IMG/VR virus record: IMGVR_UViG_3300028392_000041
Coordinates: 47,828-111,827 of that record
Length of the DNA: 64,000 nucleotides
Strand: one strand, 5' to 3'
Source of the DNA: a virus
In this document: positions 45,708 to 54,590 of the stretch, in pieces
Numbering within the stretch: position 1 is the first letter of the stretch
Layout: each line of letters starts with the position of its first letter
Translations under genes and position numbers: made by a program
The notes under the pieces: generated by a model
What the model was told of the DNA's origin: nothing
The model's input: the letters and a program-made list of their open reading frames with translations, nothing else
Databases searched by the model: none

Positions 45708-46247
45708 TCAGTTTGCAAATAATAGGTCAAGTCCTTTTGGTTTTGCATTTTCTTTCATCAGTTTTATCTCTTCAACAAAATGCTCATTCTCCAACAAAAC
45801 TCTTGCGTTCATTAGAAACTCATTTCTTGTCCACTCACCCTTACTAATATTAACATCTGTACGACAAAGAACAATGTTATCATATACATAACCCTTTGAA
45901 GAATCTATACGATCAACTGATACATTTGTTTTACAAGGAACATTGTTTTCGTCGTTTTGAAATAATGTCATGGGTTGTTTTGTATAAGCACATAATCCTT
46001 TTTGAATTATCCAAAGATTTCTAATCATTTTTGCTTCAAGATCAAACTCAATACCCTCACCCTTTCTACGCTGTTTCGCAGAACTTTTCATAGAAGGCAA
46101 TCTTTCTTGTGAGAAAAACCTTTCAATCTCATCAGCACTGGGGAATGCTCCAACATAGTAAGAAGATCTTCGTTGTGCATTATGATCACGCTTATACAGC
46201 TGTCTATCTGTTAATTCTACAACTTCATCATCAAACAATGTGTTCAT
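45708..46247 (-). CDS. HNH-like / EndoVII-like endonuclease
   Basis: 179 residues. CAYTKQPMTLFQND, VSVDRIDSSKGYVYDNIVLC with Asp-Arg-x-Asp and Asn, TDVNISKGEW. This is the layout of HNH/endonuclease VII nucleases with divergent metal ligands. Could be mobile or a replication-junction enzyme. 4-nt overlap with the ligase gene. Confidence 0.68.
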   Translation of the reverse strand: MNTLFDDEVVELTDRQLYKRDHNAQRRSSYYVGAFPSADEIERFFSQERLPSMKSSAKQRRKGEGIEFDLEAKMIRNLWIIQKGLCAYTKQPMTLFQNDENNVPCKTNVSVDRIDSSKGYVYDNIVLCRTDVNISKGEWTRNEFLMNARVLLENEHFVEEIKLMKENAKPKGLDLLFAN

Positions 46248-47554
46248 TTTATTTCCTTAGAATTATCCGCACGATCTTTGTCTTCCCGTAGTTCGACAAA
46301 TACTGGGAGGAACAAACTTTCTTCGCCAGTTTTATTTTTAATCCTAGCATTGTATTTGATAGCGACAATCTTCCCAAGAAGATTTTTCTCTTTATACGAT
46401 TTGCGATGCGTGTCATTGAATCCACTTCCTACATTAACTTTAACGATACCATCGGCAGACTCACATATTATTGCACCCAGCCAATCAGGTTTCTTTTTGT
46501 GTGGCTCAGTTCCAACAATTTTCAAATCACATTCGAGTTCGCCTTTGAACTTAATTTGGTGTTTTGCTCGTTTATCTTCCCAAACACCTGAGCCATCTTT
46601 CAAGATAATACCTTCTAAACCCTGCGCAAGATATCCCTCAAAAATTTCTGTTGCTTCTTCAAGCGTATTTACAACATCACTGGTAACTATCCAGATTTTC
46701 TTTTCGGTTTTAAATGGAACAACATCTAGAATTGCTTTCAATTTAGAAAACCTACGAGAGTAGGGTGTATCGCAGTATGAATCTTCAAACAAAACATAGG
46801 GAACAGCATCCCATACTGAAGCATGAACCATGTCTGCTTCTTTCGCTGAGATAGTTCCCTTAACAGCCTTGTTTAAAATTCCATTACCTGTTTGACGATC
46901 CATAAATTGACAACCATCAGGATCCATTACCATTAACTCACCATCAAATACCATGTCTGATCCAGCAGCAATGGCAATAAACTGATCTTTCAAGTCTGTA
47001 TCTAACAAGATTTCTTTACCATTACGACTGCGGAATTCACAAGTTTCGTTTTTGACGATAGCATTAAATCTCATACCATCCATCTTCAACTGCGCATAGG
47101 CAGGGAATTTGATTTTATCAACCAACTTCTGCTCGTATCCTGAACACAACATAACAGGATATTCTTTGATGAGTCCTGGCCAAACAGCATTCGCTGTCGA
47201 GATAGAAACACCACACATCAAATCTTTCTTAATGATACGCTCAAGCACCTTTGCGTCATCAGCTGAAACCAACTCAAGCACTTCGGTCAGCTTATCAATG
47301 GCAGCATTGCCAGTGACCAAACGATTACACAACTGATAGAGATACGGAAACGCATCTTTCAAATTAAGATTTACGCTTGTATGATTTGGTTTATATGCAG
47401 GAATCTTACGCTGATAAAAATTCGTGAAGGGATCTAACGCCAAAGAAATAACTTGACGCAGAACAACATCGTTGACATTTGTTTTCAGTGTGTCAAGTTT
47501 AAAGTTGCGAGAATTATCCGCAGCCAACTCATTAAAAAATTTGTTTAGATTCAC
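46244..47554 (-). CDS. 30: ATP-dependent DNA ligase (T4 gp30-like)
   Basis: 436 residues (T4: 487). Nucleotidyltransferase motif I AQLKMDGMRFNA with the adenylated Lys, motif III VFDGELMVMD, motif IV LEGIILKDGSGVW and motif V HQIKFKGELECDLKI, then an OB domain. Seals Okazaki fragments and recombination nicks. Confidence 0.93.
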   Translation of the reverse strand: MNLNKFFNELAADNSRNFKLDTLKTNVNDVVLRQVISLALDPFTNFYQRKIPAYKPNHTSVNLNLKDAFPYLYQLCNRLVTGNAAIDKLTEVLELVSADDAKVLERIIKKDLMCGVSISTANAVWPGLIKEYPVMLCSGYEQKLVDKIKFPAYAQLKMDGMRFNAIVKNETCEFRSRNGKEILLDTDLKDQFIAIAAGSDMVFDGELMVMDPDGCQFMDRQTGNGILNKAVKGTISAKEADMVHASVWDAVPYVLFEDSYCDTPYSRRFSKLKAILDVVPFKTEKKIWIVTSDVVNTLEEATEIFEGYLAQGLEGIILKDGSGVWEDKRAKHQIKFKGELECDLKIVGTEPHKKKPDWLGAIICESADGIVKVNVGSGFNDTHRKSYKEKNLLGKIVAIKYNARIKNKTGEESLFLPVFVELREDKDRADNSKEIK

Positions 47555-47555
47555 A

Positions 47556-47909
47556 TTAACCCCTTCTCATTGTCGCAATCGCAACTGCTTCTTCATCACT
47601 AAAAATTGGAACGGCATTGCTTTTATGCATGGTACCGATACCTTTTACCTTTGTACCTGTATAAACAGGGTTTGGCTTTTTGAAACATGGTGCGCCAGTA
47701 AAAGGAAGACTCGGAATCTTAGGTGTCTCACGACAAGCAGGTTTCCCGAGGAAGTCTGACTCACTGAGTTTCTGGTGCTTTTGTGGAGCAGTCGAAGTCT
47801 TTGTGGCATACTTCTTTAACATGTTTTCCCAGTCCTCACGCAACTTGCGTGCTTTGGCATCTGGCTTACGCTTTTTTGATTTTCCTAAATTTGTATGAAG
47901 CATTTGCAT
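47556..47909 (-). CDS. Conserved phage hypothetical protein
   Basis: 117 residues. Basic N-terminal half; the C-terminus GTKVKGIGTMHKSNAVPIFS then DEEAVAIATMRRG is highly conserved in phages in my memory. One nt from the ligase start. Unknown function. Confidence 0.65.
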   Translation of the reverse strand: MQMLHTNLGKSKKRKPDAKARKLREDWENMLKKYATKTSTAPQKHQKLSESDFLGKPACRETPKIPSLPFTGAPCFKKPNPVYTGTKVKGIGTMHKSNAVPIFSDEEAVAIATMRRG

Positions 47910-47941
47910 AAAAATTCCTTACTTTTTCAAGTCGATAGAAT

Positions 47942-47970
47942 AATTATACCGCATTTATGAATTAATAGCA
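47942..47970 (-). promoter_or_regulatory. Sigma70-type promoter
   Basis: TTGCTATTAATTC...TATAAT, 17-nt spacer, for the ligase operon. Confidence 0.78.
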
Positions 47971-47973
47971 AGC

Positions 47974-48000
47974 AAAAAAATGCCCCACGCTGGGTGGGGC
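47974..48000 (-). terminator. Rho-independent terminator
   Basis: Minus strand GCCCCAC-CCAGC-GTGGGGC followed by ATTTTTTTG; ends the 53.7-48.0 kb operon. Confidence 0.9.
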
Positions 48001-48016
48001 TTGCAGGATGATAGAT

Positions 48017-48039
48017 AACCCTTTACTCTGTAGGGGTAT
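48017..48039. repeat. REP-like palindrome copy g (diverged)
   Basis: ACCCTTTACTCTGTAGGGGT, imperfect; overlaps the stop of the 48023 gene. Confidence 0.5.
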
Positions 48040-48202
48040 CCCTTTTTGATCCTTTTTCGTGTCTTGGTGGTGCCTTTTTAGACTCCATCTCAGCATCTAC
48101 CATAAGACGCAAGAATGCTCCACGGACATGTGGGTCAACAAAACTTGCAGCCATACGCTTTGCAGTTTTGCTTAATTTAAAATTCTTGTCAGGTTTATTC
48201 AT
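48023..48202 (-). CDS. Small conserved phage protein
   Basis: 59 residues: KPDKNFKLSKTAKRMAASFV, then DPHVRGAFLRLMVDAEME. Basic. I recall close relatives in other T4-like phages. RBS GGAG. Confidence 0.58.
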   Translation of the reverse strand: MNKPDKNFKLSKTAKRMAASFVDPHVRGAFLRLMVDAEMESKKAPPRHEKGSKRDTPTE

Positions 48203-48853
48203 TTAATTCTCCGTAAGTTCATTTACAAAATTCAACAGTAAGTCATGGTGTCGACCACCATTATAGTATTTATGTATGTATTGCCATGGTTTCTGAAACC
48301 AGTACTCAGGTGCTTCAGGATGACAGCCAATTAATCCTATCCTACCTTGTATGATTGCCATAGGATCATTGTTTGCGTAGCGAGCAATTACTTTAAATTT
48401 TTCTTCATCACCGATTAGTGCACAACCATCATAGAAGTACATATCTTCTTGTTGATTGTTCCATGTTACTGAAGCTACTGTTCCGTAGCTTCTTTTTATG
48501 TCAGCATTTGATTGCTTTATATATTGAACAGGATTGACATCATCAAGTATATCGAAGTAACGCTTTCCAGCCCAATAAGCACCCATGCAAATGCCAAGGT
48601 AATGGCCACCACTCTCCAAAAATCTGGCGACTCGATTCGATCTGGTTCTAGTGAAGAAATTAGGATATGAGTCGCTATCCCCAATCCCGCCAGGAAAAGC
48701 AATAACATCAAGATTGTGAAAGAAATTATCATCATCTAACTCCTTCTCTTCGAATATTCTTATCTGATACTCAGAAGATAACGCATGCACCATTGCATAT
48801 GCACAATCCTCGGAACACTCTGGATGGCGCATAAACAAAGATATGCGTTTCAT
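48203..48853 (-). CDS. Class-I glutamine-amidotransferase-like protein (BPL_N type)
   Basis: 216 residues. Nucleophile elbow GGHYLGICMGAYWAG with Cys, AFPGGIGDSDSYPN and GCHPEAPEYWF with the catalytic His-x-Glu. Matches the amidotransferase-like N-terminal domain of some biotin-protein ligases. Adjacent to a glycosyltransferase and an LpxH-like gene, so a role in envelope modification is possible. Confidence 0.72.
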   Translation of the reverse strand: MKRISLFMRHPECSEDCAYAMVHALSSEYQIRIFEEKELDDDNFFHNLDVIAFPGGIGDSDSYPNFFTRTRSNRVARFLESGGHYLGICMGAYWAGKRYFDILDDVNPVQYIKQSNADIKRSYGTVASVTWNNQQEDMYFYDGCALIGDEEKFKVIARYANNDPMAIIQGRIGLIGCHPEAPEYWFQKPWQYIHKYYNGGRHHDLLLNFVNELTEN

Positions 48854-49845
48854 GTTAGATTTTCTTTAAAGATTTTCCAAGCATTGTCCCATGTCCAACG
48901 CTGACTACCTTCTAACACTTTCTCTCTGTCTAATTGCATACACATAAAAACTGCATCTGCTAAATTTTCATCCATATATCCAGTAACACCATCATCAATA
49001 ACATCCTTTGGTCCATCGCATGGGAATGCTGCAACTGGAGTACCACAAGCCATCGCTTCGATCATTACAATGCCAAATGTTTCCCATTGACTAGGAAATA
49101 CAAACACATCAGCATTCGCATAGTACTGAGCCAACGCTTTGCCTGTTTTAAACCCAGTGAAGATTACCTCTGGATATTGTTTCTTGTATGTTTCGAGCAT
49201 TGGACCATCACCAACCATAATCTTAGTGGCTCCTGGATATTCCATTTCAAAGAATTTCTCAAGATTCTTTTCTTTACTAACACGGGCAACGCAAACAAGT
49301 ATAGGTTTACCAGCTACTGTTTCGCCACGATATGATGGATTAAATATTTCTCTATCAACACCACGAGTCCAAGGAACAACATCTCCATCAAACCCATGGT
49401 CTTTTAAATCTTTTACCATAGTATCAGTAGTGGTTAAAACTTTACCACTGTGTTTATGAAACCATTTAACAAATCGCCATGTTATAAATTCAGGAATCCC
49501 AAAAAGGGTTTTAAGTCCTTCAGGAAACTTAGTATGATAAGCAGTATTGTGCCTAATATTACATTTTGAAAGATATGCTCTAGCCCACAAACCCAGAGGA
49601 CCTTCTGTGGCGATGTGGATATAATCTGGATTGATCGCCTTAATCTTCTTGCCCACTGCCCACGGAAAGGTAATCTTGACTTCGTTGTAGCGAGGGCAAT
49701 CAACATAACGGAACCTGCTGGGATCAAGATAATCAACAGTATAACCATCCCGAACCGCACATGCTTCAATATTTTTGTAGGTCGTAACGACACCATTTAT
49801 TTGATCGGGTAGATTATCTGTTACAATTAAAATCTTTTTTGTCAT
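48850..49845 (-). CDS. Glycosyltransferase family 4
   Basis: 331 residues, GT-B fold. N-terminal VTDNLPDQINGVVTTYKN, middle YHTKFPEGLKTLFGIPEFI, C-terminal LVCVARVSKEKNLEKFFEM, MVGDGPML, FPSQWETFGIVMIEAMACGT (E-x7-E). Close in pattern to PimB/DGDG-synthase-like lipid glycosyltransferases. Its partner is the LpxH-like enzyme upstream. Confidence 0.85.
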   Translation of the reverse strand: MTKKILIVTDNLPDQINGVVTTYKNIEACAVRDGYTVDYLDPSRFRYVDCPRYNEVKITFPWAVGKKIKAINPDYIHIATEGPLGLWARAYLSKCNIRHNTAYHTKFPEGLKTLFGIPEFITWRFVKWFHKHSGKVLTTTDTMVKDLKDHGFDGDVVPWTRGVDREIFNPSYRGETVAGKPILVCVARVSKEKNLEKFFEMEYPGATKIMVGDGPMLETYKKQYPEVIFTGFKTGKALAQYYANADVFVFPSQWETFGIVMIEAMACGTPVAAFPCDGPKDVIDDGVTGYMDENLADAVFMCMQLDREKVLEGSQRWTWDNAWKIFKENLT

Positions 49846-49973
49846 TTAATTACTTGAGTATGCTTATGCTTTAGTGACTTCTTTAATGCTTTCAACCATA
49901 ATTTCTTTTCTTTTACTACATCATGATTGATACACGCTTGATACATTTTCTTTATTATTTTCTGAACTTTCAT
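49842..49973 (-). CDS. Small basic protein
   Basis: 43 residues: MKVQKIIKKMYQACINHDVV, then Lys-rich KLWLKALKKSLKHKHTQ. AAAGGAGAACGATA precedes the ATG. Overlaps 53 nt of the LpxH-like gene and 4 nt of the glycosyltransferase. Confidence 0.5.
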   Translation of the reverse strand: MKVQKIIKKMYQACINHDVVKEKKLWLKALKKSLKHKHTQVIK

Positions 49974-50721
49974 TATCGTTCTCCTTTGTCCATGTTACTA
50001 TCTCCCATTTTCCATCATGATGTTCAACGAGAGCAGTACAAGATTCAACCCAATCACCATCATTCATATAAATGATGCCATCTATTTCTTTAATCTCAGC
50101 ATGGTGGATATGTCCACAAATGACTCCATCAAACCCACGCTTCTTACAATATTTTGCTATGTTAGTTTCAAACTGAAACATAAAGTCAGATGCTTTCTTT
50201 ACTTTATGTTTTAGATATTTAGATAACGACCAGTAACCGAATCCAAATTTATGACGCATCCAATTAAATCTGCTGTTCCAGTCAAGGACTAAGTCATATA
50301 ATTTATCACCAAGAAATGCCAGCCATGGAGCAAGTCTTGTAATTCCATCAAACAAATCGCCATGCGTTATTAGATAGTGTTTACCATCTGCTCCGATATG
50401 TTCTGTTTGATTTTGTATTTCAATCAGACCAAAAGAAAATCCGTAAGGGATCATTGGTCTTAAGAATTCATCATGATTTCCTGCAACATAAACAACTCTT
50501 GTTCCTCGCTTGGCATGACCAAGAATGCGACGAACCACATTAGTATGTGATTGTTTCCATCTCCACTTATTCTGCTGGATTTTCCAAGCATCAATTATAT
50601 CACCAACGAGATATAGAGTCTCACAGGTGTTATGTTTTAGAAAATTATTTAACTTATCAGCTTGGCAATCACGAGTTCCTAAGTGTACATCACTTATGAA
50701 AATCGTGCGGTATTTCATCAT
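49921..50721 (-). CDS. LpxH-like UDP-2,3-diacylglucosamine diphosphatase family phosphoesterase
   Basis: 266 residues. Metal motifs SDVHLGTRD, LVGDIIDAW, VVYVAGNHDEF, LITHGDLFD, VICGHIHHAEI. The helical cap between residues ~120-180 (FLGDKLYDLVLDWNSRFNWM) is typical of LpxH-type enzymes. With the GT4 it resembles bacterial gene pairs in membrane-lipid remodelling. Ends in a disordered Asn/Glu tail. Confidence 0.8.
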   Translation of the reverse strand: MMKYRTIFISDVHLGTRDCQADKLNNFLKHNTCETLYLVGDIIDAWKIQQNKWRWKQSHTNVVRRILGHAKRGTRVVYVAGNHDEFLRPMIPYGFSFGLIEIQNQTEHIGADGKHYLITHGDLFDGITRLAPWLAFLGDKLYDLVLDWNSRFNWMRHKFGFGYWSLSKYLKHKVKKASDFMFQFETNIAKYCKKRGFDGVICGHIHHAEIKEIDGIIYMNDGDWVESCTALVEHHDGKWEIVTWTKENDNESSENNKENVSSVYQS

Positions 50722-50948
50722 ACCACCATTGATATCGCAGTTGCTGCAGAGACGATATAACGAAATGCTTGTTCGTCAGTTGATAACTCTTGAGCAGCTT
50801 TTACTTCTGCTACTTGCTGAACCAAGAATTGATAATCTTCTAAAGTTAAGTCACCAGCTTCATACTGTTCGCGAAGAACTAACAGTTCATTTGCTAGTGC
50901 TGCTGCTGGTCCGCCCATTCCTGCTACTTCTCTTAATTCTTCTAACAT
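50718..50948 (-). CDS. Conserved small phage protein
   Basis: 76 residues from MLEELREVAGMGGPAAALAN; SD GGAAG. LVLREQYEAGDLTLEDYQFL is strongly conserved in related phages as I recall. C-terminal hydrophobic helix (YIVSAATAISMVV). Unknown. Confidence 0.6.
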   Translation of the reverse strand: MLEELREVAGMGGPAAALANELLVLREQYEAGDLTLEDYQFLVQQVAEVKAAQELSTDEQAFRYIVSAATAISMVV

Positions 50949-51307
50949 TATCTTCCCTTCCATGCATCAACTACAACATCGATGCGTGTCTTGTTAATTT
51001 TAAGGATGCTTTCGCAGAATAATTTATTATCAGATTTTTTTGCTTTACCGATTGCTTCTTCTAACTGAGCAATTGATTGCGCTTGTGGATCTTTTCTTAA
51101 TTCAGTATACACTTTAAGATGTTGAATTTTAGTTTCAGCATCTGTCCAGTTTTTATCATCACAGCTCAACTTGTCAACAGATAATTTTACAGAGACCACT
51201 TGATCAAACATAACTGGATCGTGTGGCTTTGGCCACAGTGCAGAAATAGCCATAACTGAACAACCATTTAAACACAGAACCACTAAGAGTAGTATAAATT
51301 TTTTCAT
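50948..51307 (-). CDS. Lipoprotein
   Basis: 119 residues. Signal MKKFILLLVVLCLNG with lipobox Cys16, then a helical periplasmic part with two further Cys. Overlaps iscA by 4 nt. Function unknown. Confidence 0.7.
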   Translation of the reverse strand: MKKFILLLVVLCLNGCSVMAISALWPKPHDPVMFDQVVSVKLSVDKLSCDDKNWTDAETKIQHLKVYTELRKDPQAQSIAQLEEAIGKAKKSDNKLFCESILKINKTRIDVVVDAWKGR

Positions 51308-51615
51308 ACACTAAATGAACTACCACAACCGCAAGTAGATTTTGCATTAGGGTTTGATATAACAAACTGTGAACCTTTTAGTTTATCACTGGTAAAATCA
51401 ATAGTAGCATTGTCAAAGTAAGTCATACTTAAAGCATCAATTAAAAGGTTGTCAATGACAAAATCATCTTCTTCTTTGTTTTCTTCGATAGTAAATCCAT
51501 AATTAAAACCAGAGCATCCTCCACCAGAGATAAATGCTCTTACATATTTTCCATTCGGTTCATCCATAAGGATTTCATCGAGTTGTTTCTTTGCGGATTC
51601 TGTTACATTAATCAT
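51304..51615 (-). CDS. iscA: A-type Fe-S carrier protein, IscA/ErpA-like
   Basis: 103 residues from MINVTESAKKQLDE. The three conserved Cys are in SGGGCSGFNYGF and STCGCGSSF. Carries Fe-S clusters from IscU to apo-proteins. Translationally coupled to iscU (8-nt overlap). Confidence 0.9.
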   Translation of the reverse strand: MINVTESAKKQLDEILMDEPNGKYVRAFISGGGCSGFNYGFTIEENKEEDDFVIDNLLIDALSMTYFDNATIDFTSDKLKGSQFVISNPNAKSTCGCGSSFSV

Positions 51616-51997
51616 GGCAGGCACACTTTAATTGATAGTCGTGAATGGCTGCTTTAATTGCATCTTCTGCGAGTATAGAGCAGTGAATCTTAACTGGGGG
51701 TAATGCTAGTTCTTCGGCAATCTGAGAGTTGCGTAAATTAACAGCATCGTTAATATGCATCCCCTTAACCCACTCTGTAACCAGCGACGAACTGGCGATT
51801 GCTGAACCACAGCCATATGTCTTGAACTTAGCATCTCTAATAATACCATCTTCATCTACCTTTATTTGTAGTTTCATTACATCACCACATGCTGGTGCGC
51901 CAACCATACCAGTGCCAACTGTTGGATCGTTTTTATCTAAAGAACCCACATTTCGTGGATTTTCATAGTGGTCGATTACTTTGTTTGAGTATGCCAT
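51608..51997 (-). CDS. iscU: Fe-S cluster scaffold protein IscU
   Basis: 129 residues, normal length. All three cluster Cys: GAPACGDVMKLQI, YGCGSAIASSS, KIHCSILAED; the LPPVK motif (in ELALPPVKIHC) that binds HscA is intact. Starts NKVIDHYENPRNVGSLD as host IscU. No iscS, hscA or fdx nearby, so sulphur and chaperones come from the host. Could serve Fe-S proteins of phage or host during infection. Confidence 0.93.
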   Translation of the reverse strand: MAYSNKVIDHYENPRNVGSLDKNDPTVGTGMVGAPACGDVMKLQIKVDEDGIIRDAKFKTYGCGSAIASSSLVTEWVKGMHINDAVNLRNSQIAEELALPPVKIHCSILAEDAIKAAIHDYQLKCACHD

Positions 51998-52827
51998 TAT
52001 TCTTCAGCCTGTGCGCCACACTTGGCACGCTTGGCTTTAGTTAGTGCTCCGTAATCAACTGTCCATTCTTTTCCTGGAGTCAATTCTACAGCACCTTTTG
52101 GATATGAGTATTGGACTCCTGCTGCTTGCTGAATGGCAGCAACTGGCATACGAAACTTAGTTAAATCGTTACCTAAATTTGGATATGGTGCAACATGAGG
52201 AAATGACCAACCAGCGATTTCTTTAGTTTGATTATTGATAACAATCTTATAAAAACCATGCGGAACAACTACACCATTACCGATACGATTGTCAGTTGTG
52301 TTATATAATCCACCGACATATACTGTGTATGATTGGTTGCGTTGAACAGCCCAACCACGAACTGAAGTTTCTAATAGTTTCCAAATACCACGATTAAGAG
52401 AACCTGCTTGTGGGCTCATGTTAGTCATTAAGAATGATTCAAATTCTACTTGAGTATCCCATGACAAATCCCCATCAGGTGCCATATGTCCTTTATCGTA
52501 ACCAGTTCCAGCATAGTCAGCAGGAACAGCACCATTAGGAACAAACTGATTAGTGGCAAAAGCATTAGTGCGAGCCACACAACCCAACGCATTATTAGGA
52601 AGTAATTCATAAGTTACAAACCTTGGTAGTTTGGCAGGGGCATCATAACCAACTAGATATGCTTGTTGGCATAGTGGCTGAACACCTTGTGATTGAGGAA
52701 ATCCGTATGGCGCATGAACTTGACACTGTTGAATTGGGAATGGTGCTCGTTGAGTCCAAGCATATGCTGTTACGCAGTTGCTTAGACCAGCCATTGTCAA
52801 TACAAATAATACCAATAATTTTTTCAT
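51997..52827 (-). CDS. Secreted DNA/RNA non-specific endonuclease (EndA/NucA family)
   Basis: 276 residues. Signal peptide to about residue 23 (AYA-W). Catalytic motif YDKGHMAPDGDL (DRGH variant, His base), NMSPQAGSLNRGIW with the metal-binding Asn, and paired Cys suited to the periplasm. May degrade host or competing DNA outside the cytoplasm. Shares one base with iscU. Confidence 0.85.
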   Translation of the reverse strand: MKKLLVLFVLTMAGLSNCVTAYAWTQRAPFPIQQCQVHAPYGFPQSQGVQPLCQQAYLVGYDAPAKLPRFVTYELLPNNALGCVARTNAFATNQFVPNGAVPADYAGTGYDKGHMAPDGDLSWDTQVEFESFLMTNMSPQAGSLNRGIWKLLETSVRGWAVQRNQSYTVYVGGLYNTTDNRIGNGVVVPHGFYKIVINNQTKEIAGWSFPHVAPYPNLGNDLTKFRMPVAAIQQAAGVQYSYPKGAVELTPGKEWTVDYGALTKAKRAKCGAQAEE

Positions 52828-52835
52828 TGTGTTCC

Positions 52836-52925
52836 TTAATGTACAATCTTAACTTGGTGTTCTAGCCATATCAAGAATGTGGTAACTACAAGAGTTACAA
52901 TTAAAACGAATTGCGCTAGTCTCAT
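52836..52925 (-). CDS. Tiny membrane protein
   Basis: 29 residues: one helix FVLIVTLVVTTFLIW and a short tail. ATGA overlap with the upstream stop. Confidence 0.45.
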   Translation of the reverse strand: MRLAQFVLIVTLVVTTFLIWLEHQVKIVH

Positions 52926-53353
52926 ATTTTATACAATTTTAAAAAGTATGTTATTAATGCTGCTACAGTCATACACCAACAAAGAACATCAAGTTGTTTA
53001 TGTCGATCAATATCCATAGCAGTTAATTCTGCTTGACGCTCTTTTTCTATAAGAGCCTTTTCTGCTTCAACTTTAGCCCAAGCATCTTTCCCGTACTTAC
53101 GAATCGTGTCAGCTTTTAGTTTAGCAAGTTCTTGCTCATGTCTATATTTAGATTCAAATTTCTCAACTGCTTTAACTTCTAGTGATGCTTTGCGAGCAGC
53201 CTCAGATAACTTTGCTGTAACACGAGCCTTGTGCTCTTTCTGTATTGTTGCTTCCATATCAGCTTGTTGGTCGGAAACAACAGAACCAAGTTCTTTACCT
53301 ATTTTCTGCGCTTCTTTTAGCGTAGTTGCAGCAGCCTTAACTCCATCGAGCAT
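52922..53353 (-). CDS. Coiled-coil protein with C-terminal membrane anchor
   Basis: 143 residues: Ala/Lys/Glu-rich coiled coil to ~120, then LDVLCWCMTVAALITYFLKL as anchor. Neighbours share this type of layout. Unknown, possibly virion-associated. Confidence 0.6.
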   Translation of the reverse strand: MLDGVKAAATTLKEAQKIGKELGSVVSDQQADMEATIQKEHKARVTAKLSEAARKASLEVKAVEKFESKYRHEQELAKLKADTIRKYGKDAWAKVEAEKALIEKERQAELTAMDIDRHKQLDVLCWCMTVAALITYFLKLYKI

Positions 53354-53357
53354 TTAC

Positions 53358-53735
53358 TTACTTCTTACCAGCAGTATTACTTTGTTTTTCTTTGTACTTT
53401 TCTAACTCTTGAACACGCCATACTAATGTGTCCAGTACTGCTTTGTTGGCACCGCTTCTTGATAGTGCTTCTGTGTTAGCCTGCATAAAGTCTTGGCGTA
53501 GTTTTTCACGAGCCAGTTCAGCACCCATGTTTGGTGCTTGTTTGTTGTCTGATGTCACTACCAACTGCATCTTGCTTTCGAGAATGGTCAACTGATGATT
53601 GACACTAGACAAAGCGTTCATCAAGTATACCACACAGGCAAACATGATGGGTAGCACAGCGAATGTTACCTTTTCGATCAGTGCGCCCTTGGCTTCGCCA
53701 GCACTAATTTTATCTTTGATTTGTTCCATTTCCAT
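53358..53735 (-). CDS. Membrane protein with coiled coil
   Basis: 125 residues. One transmembrane helix (residues ~22-42), then helical NHQLTILESKMQLVV and TLVWRVQELEKYKEK. A late-like GATAAATAG lies ~45 nt upstream. Unknown. Confidence 0.6.
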   Translation of the reverse strand: MEMEQIKDKISAGEAKGALIEKVTFAVLPIMFACVVYLMNALSSVNHQLTILESKMQLVVTSDNKQAPNMGAELAREKLRQDFMQANTEALSRSGANKAVLDTLVWRVQELEKYKEKQSNTAGKK

Positions 53736-53782
53736 TTTAGTCTTCCTTTTTATTTTTATTATTAGACTTACGGCTCTTCTAT

Positions 53783-54553
53783 TTATCTTCCTACATAGTG
53801 CTTGGGCTCTGCTTCCATTCTTCGTTGCTTTTCAGTTTTAGGAACAAAATCAGTTCCCAACTGTGGATACTTTTGTATTCTGTCTTGTACCACAAACCAC
53901 ATTATAATCATAGTAAAAACAAGTATTGCGATTAGCATTCCAAACCATCTGGCAAATGCTTTTAAATTCTTAACTAGTTTGGCATGTTCTCTATCATGCT
54001 GCATTTGTATCTGAATATGACGCTTTAGTGCTTCAGACTGTCTCGCATTTATTATCTTAGATTGCTGTAATACTTCTGTCCAGAGCGCACCCAACTCAGG
54101 TGGACTTTGATATATCATTACCTCACGCAACTCAACTTCCATCTGCTCAAGTTTCTTTTTCATCAAGACTCTTTGTAAAGCACGCTTACCCACAGAATCA
54201 TCACCTGTGTATAAATCATATGATCGTTTTTCTTCAGCTTCAAATACTGCTATACACTTTGCTTGATTGTCAAAGAAAGCACCAAGATGTTGACCCAACT
54301 CGAAATAAACATCACCTGAATCTTTCTTGTTTAGTTCTTTTACTCTGGCTTTTTCTTCATTAAACTGTTTGACTGCTGCAGGTGGTGGTGTCTTTCCTTT
54401 TTCTGCATACATACCATGGAACTGTGCGTCCAGATCTTTGAGCACTTCCCGTATATCTCCAGCAGCACCTTTGATATCTTTGTATAATTTACATCCAGCT
54501 TTGATTGCAGAAACTGCTCCATTGGCCAGCGCAAAAAGGGTGAGGGGATCCAC
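53783..54553 (-). CDS. Conserved phage membrane protein
   Basis: 256 residues. MDPLTLFALANGAVSAIKAG, KDIKGAAGDIREVLKDLDAQ, long helices and one transmembrane segment (residues ~205-225, MLIAILVFTMIIMWFVV). Present in T4-like marine phages in my memory, possibly structural. The CTAAATAG element upstream suggests late expression. Confidence 0.65.
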   Translation of the reverse strand: MDPLTLFALANGAVSAIKAGCKLYKDIKGAAGDIREVLKDLDAQFHGMYAEKGKTPPPAAVKQFNEEKARVKELNKKDSGDVYFELGQHLGAFFDNQAKCIAVFEAEEKRSYDLYTGDDSVGKRALQRVLMKKKLEQMEVELREVMIYQSPPELGALWTEVLQQSKIINARQSEALKRHIQIQMQHDREHAKLVKNLKAFARWFGMLIAILVFTMIIMWFVVQDRIQKYPQLGTDFVPKTEKQRRMEAEPKHYVGR

Positions 54554-54590
54554 TGCATTCTCCTAGACCCATTATAGTTGTTATTATCAA

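Noticed and set aside
46278-46763. 161-residue plus-strand ORF
   Set aside because: Antisense to the DNA ligase gene, no RBS or family features.
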